From Haberlea rhodopensis (lineage: Eukaryota > Streptophyta > Magnoliopsida > Lamiales > Gesneriaceae), in assembly GCA_907163345.1 (NCBI GenBank), contig CAJQUN010000057.1:1178001-1242000 (forward strand): DNA of 64,000 nt. Reading direction: 5' to 3'. Position 1 is the stretch's first letter. Every line of letters begins with the position of its first letter. This document shows positions 1 to 13,000 of the stretch, piece by piece. The position numbers and the translations under genes are program-made. Under the pieces are notes generated by a model. That model saw nothing but the letters and a program-made list of their open reading frames with translations, was not told the DNA's origin and ran no database searches.

Positions 1-821
1 CGATACAGACGCTCGAAGATATGTTGAGGGCTTGTGTGCTGGAGTTCGACACTTCATGGCAGGACTCGATAGCCTTGGTGGAATTTTCTTACAACAACAG
101 CTACCAGGCAAGTATTCAGATGGCTCCTTTCGAGGCCCTCTATGGTAGGCGTTGTAGGTCACCCTTGTGTTGGGATGACATGGACCGTAAGTCGGTTGGA
201 GGACCTGAGTTGGTTCAGGAAATGGAAGAGAAAGTTAAGGTTATCAGAACAAAGATGAAGGCAGCTCAGGATAGACAGGCAGCATATGCCAATCAGCGGC
301 GTAGACCGTTGGAGTTTCAGTTAGGCGACAGAGTGTTTTTAAAGATCTCACCCTTCAGAGGCGTAGTACGGTTTGGGATGCGAGGGAAGTTATCCCCGAG
401 GTATGTAGGGCCGTATGAGATCTTACAGCGTATTGGTACTCTGGCATACCGGTTGGCTTTACCGCCCTCTCTGTCTGGCATACACGACGTTTTTCATGTG
501 TCTATGCTGAGGAAGTATGAGCCAGATCCCTCACATGTGTTGCAGCCTTCAGAGGTTCAGATTGAGTCCGATGTTTCTTATGTAGAGCGGCCTATCAGGA
601 TTTTGGATAGAGCAGACCGCAGACTTCGGAACAAGGTTATTCCTATGATCAAGGTACAGTGGGATCGTAGGGGTGTCGAGGAGGCCACGTGGGAGACAGA
701 GGACACATGGTGCAGCACTATCCAGAGTTATTTTCTGGTATGCGTTTATATACTGTTTTATTTCTGGTTAGTAGCATGTTTGATTTCGGGACGAAATCCT
801 ATAAGTAGGGGAGTATTGTGA
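1..821 (+). pseudogene. Gypsy-I pol, integrase C-terminus and chromodomain (partial)
   Basis: The reading frame is open from base 3, so the true start is upstream of the window. It matches the C-terminal quarter of the Gypsy-II polyprotein nearly residue for residue. It starts just after the catalytic glutamate (TIQTLEDM), passes through the GPY/F-type module (KLSPRYVGPYEIL, about residues 124-136 counted from base 21) and enters a chromodomain (KVIPMIKVQWDRRGVEEATW). Chromodomains at the integrase C-terminus are the hallmark of chromoviruses and are thought to steer insertion into heterochromatin. After WETE a one-base deletion relative to Gypsy-II (near 700) shifts the frame. The chromodomain tail is replaced by a hydrophobic sequence that runs into the LTR, so this copy is probably defective. 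Confidence 0.88.
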
Positions 822-2205
822 TATCCCCGAAATGATTATGTGATTTTAATCATTTAAGTTATATTGTGATGTTAAGGTGTTAATTCATGGGATTGGATAA
901 ATTTTATTGGGGAGAATTACTTCAGGGTGCATGTAACATGTATTGGGTTTTTGGGGTGTGTATTGTTTGTTTTGGTAAAGCATGCAAAAGGGTAATTGAA
1001 GTATTTTGTTGAGAAAATACTATAAATATCATGTGGGGATATTTTAAATACATCGTGCTAATTCGGGACCAAAACATAACACATCAAACCACCCAACACT
1101 TAACCACCCCCCCCCCCAACCCATACTTTGACTCAGCATGAGCTGGCCATGCTTCCACTTGGCTCAATAATTTAACACCTTTCCAGCACTCCAAATTTCG
1201 AACCTCCTCTTCCAAAATACCATCCAGCAGCTGCTAAGCAATTTTAGGAGGAGCCCTTCCATTTCCATCACCTGGAAATCCTTCAAAAATCGGGGCAAAG
1301 TAGGAACCATCCCAGGTGCCAGCACAACCGAGGAGATAAAGTCGATTGACTCCTCTATCTTTTGAAAGGTACGTAAGCGACGTACGGGCATACCAACGGT
1401 AACATGTACTTTATGTTTGTCTTTATGACACATGATGAATGCAATGTGGTGCATTATGGTTATGATACATGTTTTTATGCATTGTTTTTGCATATGTATG
1501 TTGTGAAATATAAGAGGTGTATTTCACGAGTCAAAGTTATCTTAGTAAGGATTTTAATGGCTTACGCTAAAGTCCATTGGAAGCGATGAAGAATTCCGCT
1601 TACATGGAGTAGCAACGCTAAAGTCCATTGGAAGCGAGGAAGAATTCCGCTTACATGGAGTAGCAAGAAGCATTAAAATGTACTAATGATAAGGGCTCAG
1701 GATGAAATAAGGATTTAAGGAAAAAGGAATGTCATGACATTGCATATCCATACATTCATATAATGTGTTTCTATTATGAATTATGGTACAGGGACAACCA
1801 ATGGGCGATAAATGCTGGAAATACAGGAAGGACTTGTGTTTAAGATTTGCATTTATGCCTTACTTTCATATTATGTTAAATATGAATTGTGTTATGCTCA
1901 TGTGTTGGGGGTTGTCTTTGTAGGTGCTTTTGTTGACGAGAACCAGGGCCGGGGTTGATATGCTGAGCTGTAAGGAGTGCTACAGGATTAGCATGTTAGA
2001 GTTTTTGTATAGCTTCTACTGAGTAGAGTAAGACTATGATGTAGTACCTTTATAGGAAGTATGTCTTTCCTTTTGGAACATTTTGGTACTGTAATCTCTA
2101 AAAGCTCAGGTTAATCAACACGGCACTTTACTCTGATATAATCACATGTATGTTTAGTTCTCTAAATTGCACCTTAATATCTTGATGTGATAGCGGGGTC
2201 CCACA
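817..2205 (+). repeat. Gypsy-I 3' LTR
   Basis: Starts TGTGATATCCCCGAAATG and ends GGGTCCCACA, matching the termini of the Gypsy-II LTRs (TGTGACATCC...GGGTCCTTACA). Length is 1389 bp against about 2115 bp in Gypsy-II. The missing part includes the palindrome array seen in the other Gypsy LTRs. The block starting AACCATCCCAGG (from about 1302) and the GAAAGGTACGTA motif (about 1364-1375) are conserved. A run of 11-12 C lies near 1107-1118. Confidence 0.88.
1564..1665 (+). repeat. 51-bp tandem duplication inside the Gypsy-I LTR
   Basis: Two adjacent 51-bp units begin ACGCTAAAGTCC at 1564 and 1615 and differ at about one position (AAGCGATG versus AAGCGAGG). They hold the CCGC / AAGCGAGG motif pair that also recurs in the same part of the other Gypsy LTRs. 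Confidence 0.9.
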
Positions 2206-5200
2206 GGAACTGCTTCCATTGCGGTGAGACCGGATTGGAAGAGGAACTGCAAATTATATCTGGAAGATCTTAATAAGACAAAGGGAAGTGTGACTTCCAC
2301 TTCAGGTATTTTTGTTATAGAAGTCAATTTATCTACTTCTTCATCATGGGTATTAGATACTGGATGTGGTTCTCACATTTGTGTTATTGTGCAGGATCTC
2401 AAAAGGAGTAGGATGTTGGCGAAAGGCGAGGTTGATCTCCGATGGGGAAATGGAGCAAGAGTTGCTGCATTAGCTATAGGAGATTACTCTTTAACTTTGC
2501 CTTCTAGTTTATTATTGGATTTAAAAGACTGTTATTCTGTGCCTTCTATCACTAGAAACATTATTTCAATTTCTTGTTTGGACAAGGTTGGGTTTTCATT
2601 TATTATAAAGGACAAGTGTTGCTCCATTTATTTGAATGATATGTTGTATGCTAGTGCACAATTGATTAATGGTCTTTATGTATTAAATCTTGATATGTCT
2701 GTCAATAACATAAATACTAAAATGATTAAGAATAATGATTCGAATCCAACTTATCTCTGCATTGTCGCTTGGGCCATATAAACGAGAATCGCATATCAAA
2801 ACTTCATAAGGATGGAGTATTAGATTCATTTGATTTTGAATCATATGAAACATGTGAATCTTATTTAATGGGCAAGATGACTAAAGCCCCATTCAAGGGA
2901 CATGTTGACAGGACAAATGATTTATTGAGTCTCATACATAGTGATGTATGTGGACCAATAAGCACACAAGCTAGAGGTGGTTTTCAATACTTCGTTACAT
3001 TTACTAATGACTTCAGTAGATATGGGTATGTGTACCTAATGAAACATAAACATGAAACCTTTGAAAAGTTCAAAGATTTCAAGAATGAAGTACAAAACCA
3101 ACTTGGCAAAAGTATCAAAATCCTCCGATCAGATCGAGGAGGAGAATACCTAAGCCAAGAGTTTCATGACTATCTAAAGGAGTGTGGGATAGTCCCGCAA
3201 CTCACACCTCCGTATACTCCACAATGGAATGGTGTATCCGAAAGGAGGAATCAAACTTTGTTGGACATGGTTCGATCAATCATGAGTCATGCAGATCTTC
3301 CGACTTCCTTTTGGGGACATGCTTTAGAAACAACAATATTTATACTGAACCGTGTTCCATCTAAATCAGTAGAAAAGACAACATATGAGATATGGACTAA
3401 GAAGCGTCCTAGTATGTTTTTTATGAAGATTTGGGGTTGTGAGGCTTACTTGAGACGTCACGCCTCCAATAAACTTGGACCCAAATCTGATAAGTGTTTA
3501 TTTGTGGGGTATCCTAAGGAAAAGAAAGGATACTATTTCTATTATCCCACCGAGAACAAAGTAGTTGTTGCTCGAACTGGTGTCTTCCTTGAAAAAGAAT
3601 TTATTTCGAGAAGAACCAGTGGGAGACAAATAGAACTTAGTGAAGTTCAACCACAAGAAAATATTGAACATGATATTGAGATGGAAACAGAGCAGACACC
3701 ACAAGCTGTTGTGGATGAAATGCCTGCTCAAGAGACACATGTCCAGCGTAGGTCTGTAAGAGAACACCGTGAGCCACAGAGATACGGATTTCTTGTGACT
3801 CAACAAGGTGACTTACTACTTATTGATGAGGATGAGCCGTCATCTTATCAAGAAGCTATAATGGGCCCTGATTCTGAGAAATGGCAAGAGGCCATGAAAT
3901 CTTAGATGAAATCATGTATGCAAACCAAGTATGGACTTTGGTTGACCCGCCTGAAAGGGTAAGACCCATAGGGTGCAAATGGATTTTCAAGAAAAAGATT
4001 GACATGGATGGTAATATACAAACATTTAAAGGTCGACTGGTTGCTAAAGGTTTCAAACAAATTCATGGTATTGACTATGATGAAACTTTTTCACCAGTTG
4101 CCATGGTTAAATCCATTAGGATCTTACTTGCAATAGCTGCATTTCATGATTATGAAATCTGGCAGATGGATGTCAAAACAGCTTTCCTTAATAGAAATTT
4201 ACTTCAGGATGTGTACATGACACAACCTGAGGGTTTTGTCAATCCAAAGGATGCTGGAAAGATATGCAAGCTACAACGATCCATTTATGAATTGAAGCAA
4301 GCTTCTCGGAGTTGGAATCTTCGTTTGGATGATGAAGTCAAAGGGTTTGGTTTCAACAAAAACGTAGATGAACCTTGTGTCTACAAGAAGGTCAGTGGGA
4401 GCATAATCATCTTCCTAATATTGTATGTAGATGACATACTTCTCATTGGGAATGATATTCCTGCCTTACAATCTGTAAAGATTTAGCTAGGGAATTGCTT
4501 TTCTATGAAAGACTTGGGAGAAGCCACCTATGTATTTGGTATCAAGATCTATAGAGATAGATCAAGAAGATTGTTTGGCCTAAGTCAAAGTACATACATA
4601 GACAAAGTGCTAAAACAGTTTAGCATGCAAGAATCAAAGAAATGATTCGTGCCTATGACACATGGGATACATCTCTCGAAGGATCAGTGTCCTTCAACAC
4701 CAGATGAGACAACGCATGAGTAAGATTCCATATGCGTCAGCTATTGGATCTATCATGTATACGATGATATGTACTCGTCCCGATGTCTCGTATGCCCTGA
4801 GCATGACGACCAGATATCAGGTTGATCCAGGTGAATGTCACTGGATTGCTGTCAAGAATATCCTGAAGTACTTGAGAAGAACTAAGGATACATTCTTAAT
4901 TTATGGAGGTGAGGAAGAGCTCAATGTAATAGGTTACACTGATGCAAGCTTCCAAACCGACAAAGATGATTTTCGATCGCAATCAGGATATGTGTTTTGC
5001 CTAAATGGAGGTGCTGTGAGCTGGAAAAGTTCAAAGCAAGAGACAGTAGCCGATTCTACAACTGAAGCTGAATACATTGCTGCCTCAGATGCAGCTAAGG
5101 AAGCTGTTTGGATCAAGAAGTTCATTTCTGAACTTGGGGTGATGCCTAGCATACTAGATCCGATTGAACTCTATTGTGACAACAATGGATCCATCGCATT

Positions 5201-5411
5201 GGCTAAAGAACCTAGATCTCTCCAAAGATCCAAGCACATACTTCGGCGTTTTCATTTCATTCGAGAAATCGTTGAAAGAGGAGATGTAAAAATATGCAAA
5301 GTACCAACTGATGATAATGAATCTGACCCACTGACGAAGCCACTATCACAGCAGAAGCATGATCGTCATACTAGATCTCTAGGCATTAAGAATATGTCTG
5401 ATTGGTCTTAG
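2206..5411 (+). pseudogene. Copia-I gag-pol remnant (zinc knuckle, PR, IN, RT, RNase H)
   Basis: Recognisable parts in order: a broken CCHC knuckle (2-bp deletion near 2232); protease motif LDTGCGSHIC (about 2350-2380); the integrase zinc-binding region with a damaged frame near 2760 (one G missing); the DDE core with RSDRGGEY and NGVSERRNQ (about 3135-3250); reverse transcriptase with YVDDILLIG (about 4424-4450); and RNase H with YTDASFQ and ADSTTEAEYIAASDA (about 4937-5095). Relative to Copia-III there are in-frame stops at 3903-3905 (TAG), 4484-4486 (TAG) and 4643-4645 (TGA). There is also a one-base deletion near 3915 and a 2-bp deletion near 4707. It cannot make a polyprotein. The 3' end is followed by the purine-rich tract AAGTGGGAGA just before the LTR. 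Confidence 0.93.
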
Positions 5412-5426
5412 TGCAAGTGGGAGATT

Positions 5427-6904
5427 TGTTGAGATATGCCCTAAGACAACTCATTAGATGATTGTTTATGACATACAATGTATTATGATTTTATTAATGG
5501 CAATTCATTATTATATATTATTCGAGTATCTGTGTAATATGAATTAATATATAAGTTAATGTCCTTAGAATAATATTGTATTGTTCTTAAAGATTGTCCC
5601 TAGTCAAGTATTATCATGAATCGGGATAATAATAATGCATTGAGGCTAGTATGTTTTGATTGATGAATTGTTCATAGATATGAGATATCAAATCAACACA
5701 TGGGTACATGTTAGAGAACGATGACTGGACAGACCCACCATGAGAATGCTACATGGATAGTTATATGAACGTCATAAGCAATTCTCATAGTGATAATTAT
5801 GTATGTAATCCTTACGACTTGAGATCACCAGAGATCCCAACATAAGGAGTCATGTATCTTGATATTGTCAAACGTTACGTGTAACAGGGTAAACTATAAA
5901 GACAATCATTGGATACATCACGAATTATGTAGAGGGATGTTGAGTGATCAAGAAAGGATTTGTCCCTCCTATATAACAGGAGAGTGTTTGGGCCCTTGAT
6001 CAAGTAAGACTAAAATGCATGGCCATGCTCGAATGAGTCGATATGTGATATCGAGCTTATTCGTTTATTCTAGTTCTACTTGGGGATCAAGAAATAAAAG
6101 ATTGAATATACGAGTATGACTATTCCATGACTCGTGTTCAATCTAAACACATTGGACAAAGGGATTAAGTTACATGGTTAATATTATCACAGTCCATAGG
6201 TTATGTCGAGTCAATGACATTCTTGTAATTTGGGTAGCATTGATGTGTTGCTAGATACCGCTCATTGCTTGTGACATAAAATTAGATTTTATGTCGCTAC
6301 CAACATTGCAAGATCCTATCGGGTCGCACAAAAGATTAAATCAATAAATGGAGATAAAATTCATTGGATGAATTAATTAATTAAGACGGGTCTTAATTAT
6401 AAATATTAGATATATGAATTTAATTAAGAGATTGGGTATGGGCCAATAAGGCTTTTGGAAAGCCTTTTAATTAAATCTAATATAAGATCTAATATGCCAA
6501 CAAGGTTTAATGAATCAAGAGTTAATTTTTGATAACCTAGTAGCCACCAACTAAAGGCTCTCGGCCGTCGCCTCCTCTCACCCTTCATCTTCACGCCGCC
6601 GCCGTGAATAGTGGTGGTAGGAACGGCCATCGTTGATCGGTTTTGAACCGTGAGTTTAGTTTTGTTTAAGAACGAGTCTAGCAACTTGTTCTTGAACACC
6701 CTTTTCGATTTGATCGTGTGGATACCATAGAGACGAAGGTGCAAATCTTTGTTAGTGACTCGTGGTCTTGCAACGAGGATTCTTCTACAAACACGCTACA
6801 CGGGTATGATTCTTATCAATCTCGATATGATTACTTTGTATAGGTTCATGGTAGGAATCCAAATTTTATTTTCTGCTGCGTATTGCTTGATCGGATTCCT
6901 AACA
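5427..6904 (+). repeat. Copia-I 3' LTR
   Basis: Starts TGTTGAGATATGCC and ends CCTAACA, 1478 bp. It is homologous throughout to the LTRs of Copia-II, -III and -IV but clearly more diverged. The polypurine tract lies immediately upstream (5415-5424). No open frame of note. Confidence 0.9.
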
Positions 6905-9900
6905 TTAAATAGTTGTAAAGATTTTCATTGTCATCTCCTTTCTCCCCTGCTGGTAGTCGATACTTGCAGCTATTTAACTTAATTAAGCATGAGATAGATA
7001 GTTGTAAAGATTTTCATTGTCATCTCCTTTCTCCCCGTCTGGTGGTCGATACTTGCTGCTATTTTGGAGATGGGAAATGAGGTTGTCCATCGTGTCTTGC
7101 TGTCTATGAATGTAGCTTCCAGTTTAGTCACTTGTGGCTTGGTTAGGTTGTGTTGTAGTTAGTTTAGCTGCTAGTTGATGATAAGATGCATTGGTGCATT
7201 TTATCCTCCACCCGCTATCTCGACCGACCCTGCTGATTGAGAGGGATCCTTTTACTGTTGGGTTGGAATTCTTGTTGCTTGTTGGGTCCTTCATGCTTTA
7301 TGTCGTGTTTGTGCTTCATATTCCGCTTGTTCGATCTATTTCCCCTTCAGCGTTGAGGCTCCAGCCTGTGTTTCGTGCCCCTACGTTGACGTGAACTGCT
7401 GGTTTGATTTTGTTGTTGTCCTTCGTAGGGTGCTTGTTTATGTCGAGTCTTGTGAGTATGAATGGACATTGGTTAATAATGAGCTATCAACTACCCAATT
7501 ACATAATCATATTTTTTTTTTTTTTGTAAATTGAATTGATACATTGTTGCTTGAAATGATGGAGACTACTACTTTTTGAATTCAAGCCTTAAATTGGAAT
7601 AAGTTGATGTTTTGTTGGTCATATAGATCTTGTATGATTTTTTTAAAGAAAATTTGTTATGTATGACTCTGACTTGATTCCTAGCTCATTTCCTTGAAAA
7701 CTTAATGAATTTTGGAGTCATGAAACCATGCCTATGGAATTTAAGACATAATAACTTTGTTTAAATCCGATTTTAAACAAATAAGGAATATTTGTATGGT
7801 GTGAGATTGTTTGCAAGTCATGAGTCTTGCTATTGGTTTATAACTTGTGGATATTCGGCTTTCATGTCTTTCTTGTGATTTTGTTAGAACTTTTGGGGTT
7901 TCAAGAATCAAGCCTAAAAGTTGAATCAAAAAATAATTATCTAAATCAACATCTTGAATCATTTGGCGAAAATGTAAGGTGTATTGTTGAATTCAAGACT
8001 TATATATGTTATATTTCAAGACACCTTTTACACTTCTTGTGAGTCTAGATGACTTTTGATGTAGAGCTTCATATCTAGATATTGAAGCCTGATTTAAATT
8101 ACCTTAATTGAGTAGTATATAAACGATGTCAGATGTGATGTAAATGAACTAATATTGAGTTGATAATTTTGATATAGATATTACGTAAGCCTCCTGACGT
8201 CGGTGATGGCTTAATCTTGTTGTCAAATTAAAAGTATATAGTGACCTACGAGCAGTGCATACATGTGCTGCTAAGTATGAAATGTAAATATAAGTAATTA
8301 GAGATGTGAGTTGAGTTGGATGCCTATGTCATGGTGGATATGGGAAATCACTGAGGTTGTCGTGGTTGATGGGCATACTGGCCTTCGTTATGTTAGTCAC
8401 AAATGAGTGAAACATAATTTATTGTTGTATTATTGACTTATCTCGATGATCAATATTATGTATAGATACCGACATTAAACTGGATGATCGTGAATTGTGA
8501 AATAAAAGAGGAACAGTTCGATAAAGCTTATATTGGTTCAGACTTATTCAGGGAGTGCAAGTTTTGTTCTGCTGTATTGCGATTTTGTATATTGATATGA
8601 TTGTGATTATTATGTTGGTGTATGTTCACCCGATATGAGAGATGTTTCTGTTGAAATAGGTAATACGTTGTCCAATGGACGTACTCTCAAGTCTCTTAGA
8701 CATTGGTTTCAGAAGCATTGTATAAGTATTAGTGATAACAAATGTTGTTTATGTATTTAGATTTATACTCATTTATTCATGGATCGTCTGTGAGGATTCT
8801 GATGCAAGTATATGGTCTACATAAATGTTTCAAAGTTTCCATTTTCATTTGGTTGATATATGTACATTTTATTTTGATGGGAATATGCTTTATGAATTGA
8901 GTATATAGGGATGATGTGTGTTTTGCCCGGAATTCCAATTTACAGGGAGATTTTGTCAAAAATTATAAAAACCAACATCGTAATTATGAAGTATGTTAGT
9001 GAGAGTCTTGAGACATAATACTTGGGGTAATGATTAGACATATTTGGTCTTAAACATAGTATGATAAAAACAATTGTGAATGACGTATATTAAGTAAGGA
9101 TGAACTCTTATATATGTGAGAAGCTGCGGGATCTCACACAAATAATCCTTGAGGTTGTATTGGACCGAGGGATTTAGATTCATGGGAGTATGTCGAAATA
9201 AGGATTTAAAATGACTTAACATTAAGATGGATTTGAAATCTACTACAACTCAAAAACATAACTAGATGGATTTAAAATCTGTTGTAGAATGATTTATCCA
9301 AACAAGCCAATAGATTTATTATCATGGATTTCAAATCCAACGTTATTAATTGTAAAGATATTTTATAACAATACCAATGCATTTCAAACTCTTACTTATT
9401 GAAATCATTTCAAATTCAATGTTTCAGATTCATTATAAATACAACCCTAGGTACAATTATGTTATTTTAAGTACAATTCCGTGTTTAAGTTAAGCCTATG
9501 ATGCCAAATACTTGTTGATTCAAATACTCCCATACTTTATTGAATTTAGTTTCAATAAGGTTACAGTTGGATGTAAGAGTGGACTCAAGTGAACAATTAA
9601 TTTGAGAAAATACATATATTTTTAGATGTATTTGAAATTCATTACAATTGTTAATAAATGTGTCTAATCAAATAAGAGTAGATTTGGAAATCGCCAAAAT
9701 TTAGTCCATCTAAACAAGTAAAATGAATTTACAATCCATAATACACCCTGAGGTTATTGCATGTTACTAACTAATTGACAACTCAAATTATAATTCGTGA
9801 AGCTGATTATCAATTAATTTGATACTACAAGTTTGTATCAACGATGAGAATCTTGAAAAATCCAGCCAACACGAATTAATGAAATTTAAGATCCTCAACC

Positions 9901-10043
9901 ATATTACCATCTACGAGACTCGTACCAAAATGATGCAATACCCAACTGGTTCTGCATTATAGTTGCATAAACTTCATAGTGCTTTGGGTCCGTCCAACAA
10001 GTAGGAAAAAAGCATAAACACATAAAACTGGATAGAAGGTTGT
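6905..10043. other. Non-coding flank between Copia-I and RPL23A
   Basis: No credible gene: open frames are below 75 codons and match nothing I recognise. It holds an 89-bp direct duplication (6909-7064), a poly-T run near 7510-7525 and AT-rich sequence. Motifs such as CGGAATTCCAATTTACAGGGA (about 8928-8948, reported here only as a landmark) and CTGACGTCGGTGATGG (8195-8210) remind me of old Gypsy LTRs, but I see no LTR pair or coding remnant. Around 9230-9740, phrases like GATGGATTTGAAATC recur in both orientations, suggesting decayed small DNA transposons. The RPL23A 3' UTR must lie just left of 10044; no clear AATAAA was found there. Confidence 0.6.
6909..7064 (+). repeat. 89-bp direct tandem duplication
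   Basis: The phrase ATAGTTGTAAAGATTTTCAT begins at 6909 and again at 6998. The next 50 bases or so (ending in GTCGATACTTGC, GCTATTT) match with a few substitutions. It lies immediately right of the Copia-I LTR. Confidence 0.85.
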
Positions 10044-13000
10044 TTAGATGATCCCGATTTTGTTGGCGACATCCAAAGCATCATGGTCGGGAGTCAATCT
10101 CACATATGCCTTCTTGGTTCCATCTGGCCTGTAATGATGTGACATGACAATTCATGAGGGCAGGAAAAGAAAGTGAGTCGGCGTCGTAAAGATCATATAT
10201 TAATTTGCACAAACCAAAAACAAATTAATAGGAGTCAGATAGTTTCCATAATCAGAGTCAAGTTTGAGTAGCAGCACTCAAGCTCGACGGGGGAAAAAAT
10301 TAATTCACTACTTAAGCACAAGCTTGAATACATTTTCCAGCTCAAGCTTGACTTGAGTAACTTGAGCTCGAGCTCGACAAGCTCTATTACCTCGAGCATC
10401 ATTTTGAGCTCAAGATTAACTGCATCTGGAAAAAAAATGCATCAATATTTCATAAAATTAGTGCTCAAGCTACTAGAGCTAACTCGAGCTCACTCAATAC
10501 TTCACTAGCACCCCTAATAACAGGGTATAGAATTATTCATGACGCAAGCCAGAGCAGGAGTAGTATTGCCCACCAGTAAAAAGAGCAGGATCAGGAAGCG
10601 GATATTTAACACTCGGAAACATGGGGTATGCTTGGTTTTGCTTTCAAAAAACACTCTCACCTTCCAAACAAATAATCTATTTTCCACCTTTTCATTTTCT
10701 TTTCTAAAAACTCATCATCGCGAATTATATCATATTTAAATTTATTCATCCCCGAAAATACCTAGTTATTACATTATATAATACAAACACTTTTTAAATT
10801 TTTTAAATCTATAGATCCTAAGAAAATCATTTACCAAACAAATCCTAAATAATTTGACTGCTACAGTAAATTTTTTAAAATAAACACTTTTTAAAATTAT
10901 TAACCTATATACCCTAAGGCTTCGTTTGGATTGCTTGATGGGTTTAATAATATTTAGATTATTTATCTATCCCATGTTTACTTTGTTGTATAAAAAAAAT
11001 TATCCTACCATATTAATCACATTCTAATCCCACTTTACAATAAAAAGACATATATACCCTTTCCCACCTTTTTTACTATTTCAAAACTTGAAATTCCGGC
11101 CAAAAAGTACAACTTATTTCCTACATCATTTTATTATTTATTGTATTTGTATATTTTAATTTATATTTATTATGATTATTATTTTATATATTTGTATATA
11201 TATAGTATATAAATAATATTATTAATCGATATATATAATAAAAATAAATATAATAAATATATATGTATTATATTATTATTATACATATATTGTGTATATA
11301 TATTATTTTATAAGAAAAATAATAATTATTATATATATATAAATAATAATAATAATTATTATATATATATATATATATATATCTATATGTGTATATTATA
11401 TTATTATTTATATATATAGATATTATATTATGTTATGGTTATTATATTATATATATATATTATTATTCTTTATAATAATTATTTTTATAAAATAATAATA
11501 TATACGTCTGTATAATAATTTATACATAATAATATAATTATAATTATTATTACTATATATCTACATATTATATAATTATTATTTATTTTTATTATTACTA
11601 TTTTGTAAAATAATAATAATTATTATTTTATTATAATTCCTCCTCTTCTAGGTTGACTCTTTTCCGAACTCTTCTTTTAGAACCGGGCAAGATATAATAA
11701 AAATAATTATTATTCTTACGGTAATAATAATCTACATATATATTTTATCATAATTTATTTTTAATAATACGATTTTATAATATAATAATAAGATTTTTAT
11801 AAAATAATAATATATACGTATATATAATTTATACAGAATAATAGAATTATAATTATTATTACTATATATACATATTATATATTATTATTATTTATTTTTA
11901 TTATTAGTAATATAATAATAATAATTATTATTATTATTATTATTATTTTATTATAATTATATAATAAGAATAATAATTATTTTTATTTTTATTAGTACGA
12001 TTTTAAATATAATAATAATAAATATTATTAATTGTAATTATATAATAAGAATAATAATAGTTATTATATTATTAATATTCTTATTTATTATTATTATTAT
12101 AATGTTAAGGACATTTTAGTCATTATACCAAATAATAAATTTTATCAACCATTTTATCCTTAAACCAAACATCATATAACTTATCACACATAATTTTAAA
12201 ATCATTTCATACATTTTAATCTTTACATTACTTATCACATCCTTCAAACCAAACGGTACCTAAGAAAATCATTTACCAAAGAAATCCTAAATAATTTGAC
12301 TGCTACAGTAATTTTTGGCTTTTTTGTAAAAAAGAAAATAAAAAATGGATTTCATTCCCCAATACATTTTCAAAAAATCATATTCGCAAAAAGAACCTCC
12401 AGAAATAATGGAAACAAAACCAAGGATACACTAAGATTAGCACACTGTAACTGATGAGGGAAAAAATATGTAGAAAGAACGACTTGTAGAATCCCATTTT
12501 TTACCTGATAAGGGTGTTCACTTTCTTGGTCTGAATGTCGTACATTTTCTTGACAGCATCCTTGATCTTTTTCTTGTCGGCACGAATGTCAACAATGAAA
12601 ACTAGTGTGTTGTTGTCTTCGATTTTCTTCATTGCAGACTCAGTGGTGAGAGGATATTTCAGAATCTGGTAATGATCAAGTTTATTGCGGGGAGGAGCAC
12701 TAATGCGAGGGTATTTGGGATTCCTGTCCTTCTTCAATGTCCTTGGGCGATGAAATGTAACTTTGGTTCGTATCTTCTTGGACTTCTTCTTAAAGGTAGT
12801 TGAACCTTTAACAGCCTTTGAAGCCTTCAAGGCCTGAGACTTTGGGTCTGACTTCTTTGTTGGATCAGCTATACATACAAGGATAAAAATGAAATATTCA
12901 AAAACAAAGCAACTTCCTTCCACATTTCTACAAGTATAGTATTGCATTCATTATGCAAAAAAATCGAAGAAAATAGAGAAGGCCCATCCACACCATTGAT

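Larger units (their letters stand above)
1..2205 (+). mobile_element. Gypsy-I: 3' end of a Tekay-like Ty3/Gypsy retrotransposon
   Basis: Only the 3' part lies in the window: the integrase C-terminus and chromodomain (1-821), a purine-rich tract (GTAGGGGAG, 807-815) and a complete 3' LTR (817-2205). The base after the LTR continues as Copia gag zinc-knuckle sequence. The element therefore inserted into Copia-I, and its 5' part and the 5' part of Copia-I should lie to the left of the window. The expected 5-bp target duplication on the missing left side is GGAAC (copy at 2206-2210). The protein and LTR termini are close to Gypsy-II at 50262-59277, but this LTR is about 700 bp shorter. Confidence 0.9.
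2206..6904 (+). mobile_element. Copia-I: 5'-truncated, decayed Angela-like Ty1/Copia element
   Basis: Runs from the gag zinc knuckle through protease, integrase, reverse transcriptase and RNase H to a complete 3' LTR (5427-6904). The 5' part is separated by the nested Gypsy-I and lies outside the window. It aligns base for base with the intact Copia-III (31587-37062) with many small lesions. The 5 bp after the LTR, TTAAA (6905-6909), would be the target duplication. It is the oldest-looking of the four Copia copies here, with the most disabling changes. Confidence 0.92.
10785..12317 (-). repeat. 97-bp tandem repeat split by a MITE
   Basis: Unit 1 is 10785-10881. Unit 2 begins at 10882 with the same AAACACTTTTTAAA, is interrupted after ACCCTAA (10917) and resumes at 12261 with TAAGAAAATCATTTACC through TGCTACAGTAA (12311). 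Unit 1 therefore preserves the uninterrupted sequence (CCTAAGAAAATC at 10817) of the site where the 1.3-kb element entered unit 2. Confidence 0.88.

Noticed and set aside
6905..9000. Possible decayed Gypsy LTR between Copia-I and RPL23A
   Set aside because: A few phrases resemble Gypsy LTRs, but no TG/CA borders, duplication, second LTR or coding remnant was found; kept only as a remark.
12869..12947. Extension of the RPL23A second exon upstream (MQYYTCRNVEGSC...)
   Set aside because: The true coding exon starts at the AG acceptor at 12869/12868. The upstream residues are intron read-through, and exon 1 (MAPAK) is found at 14266-14251.
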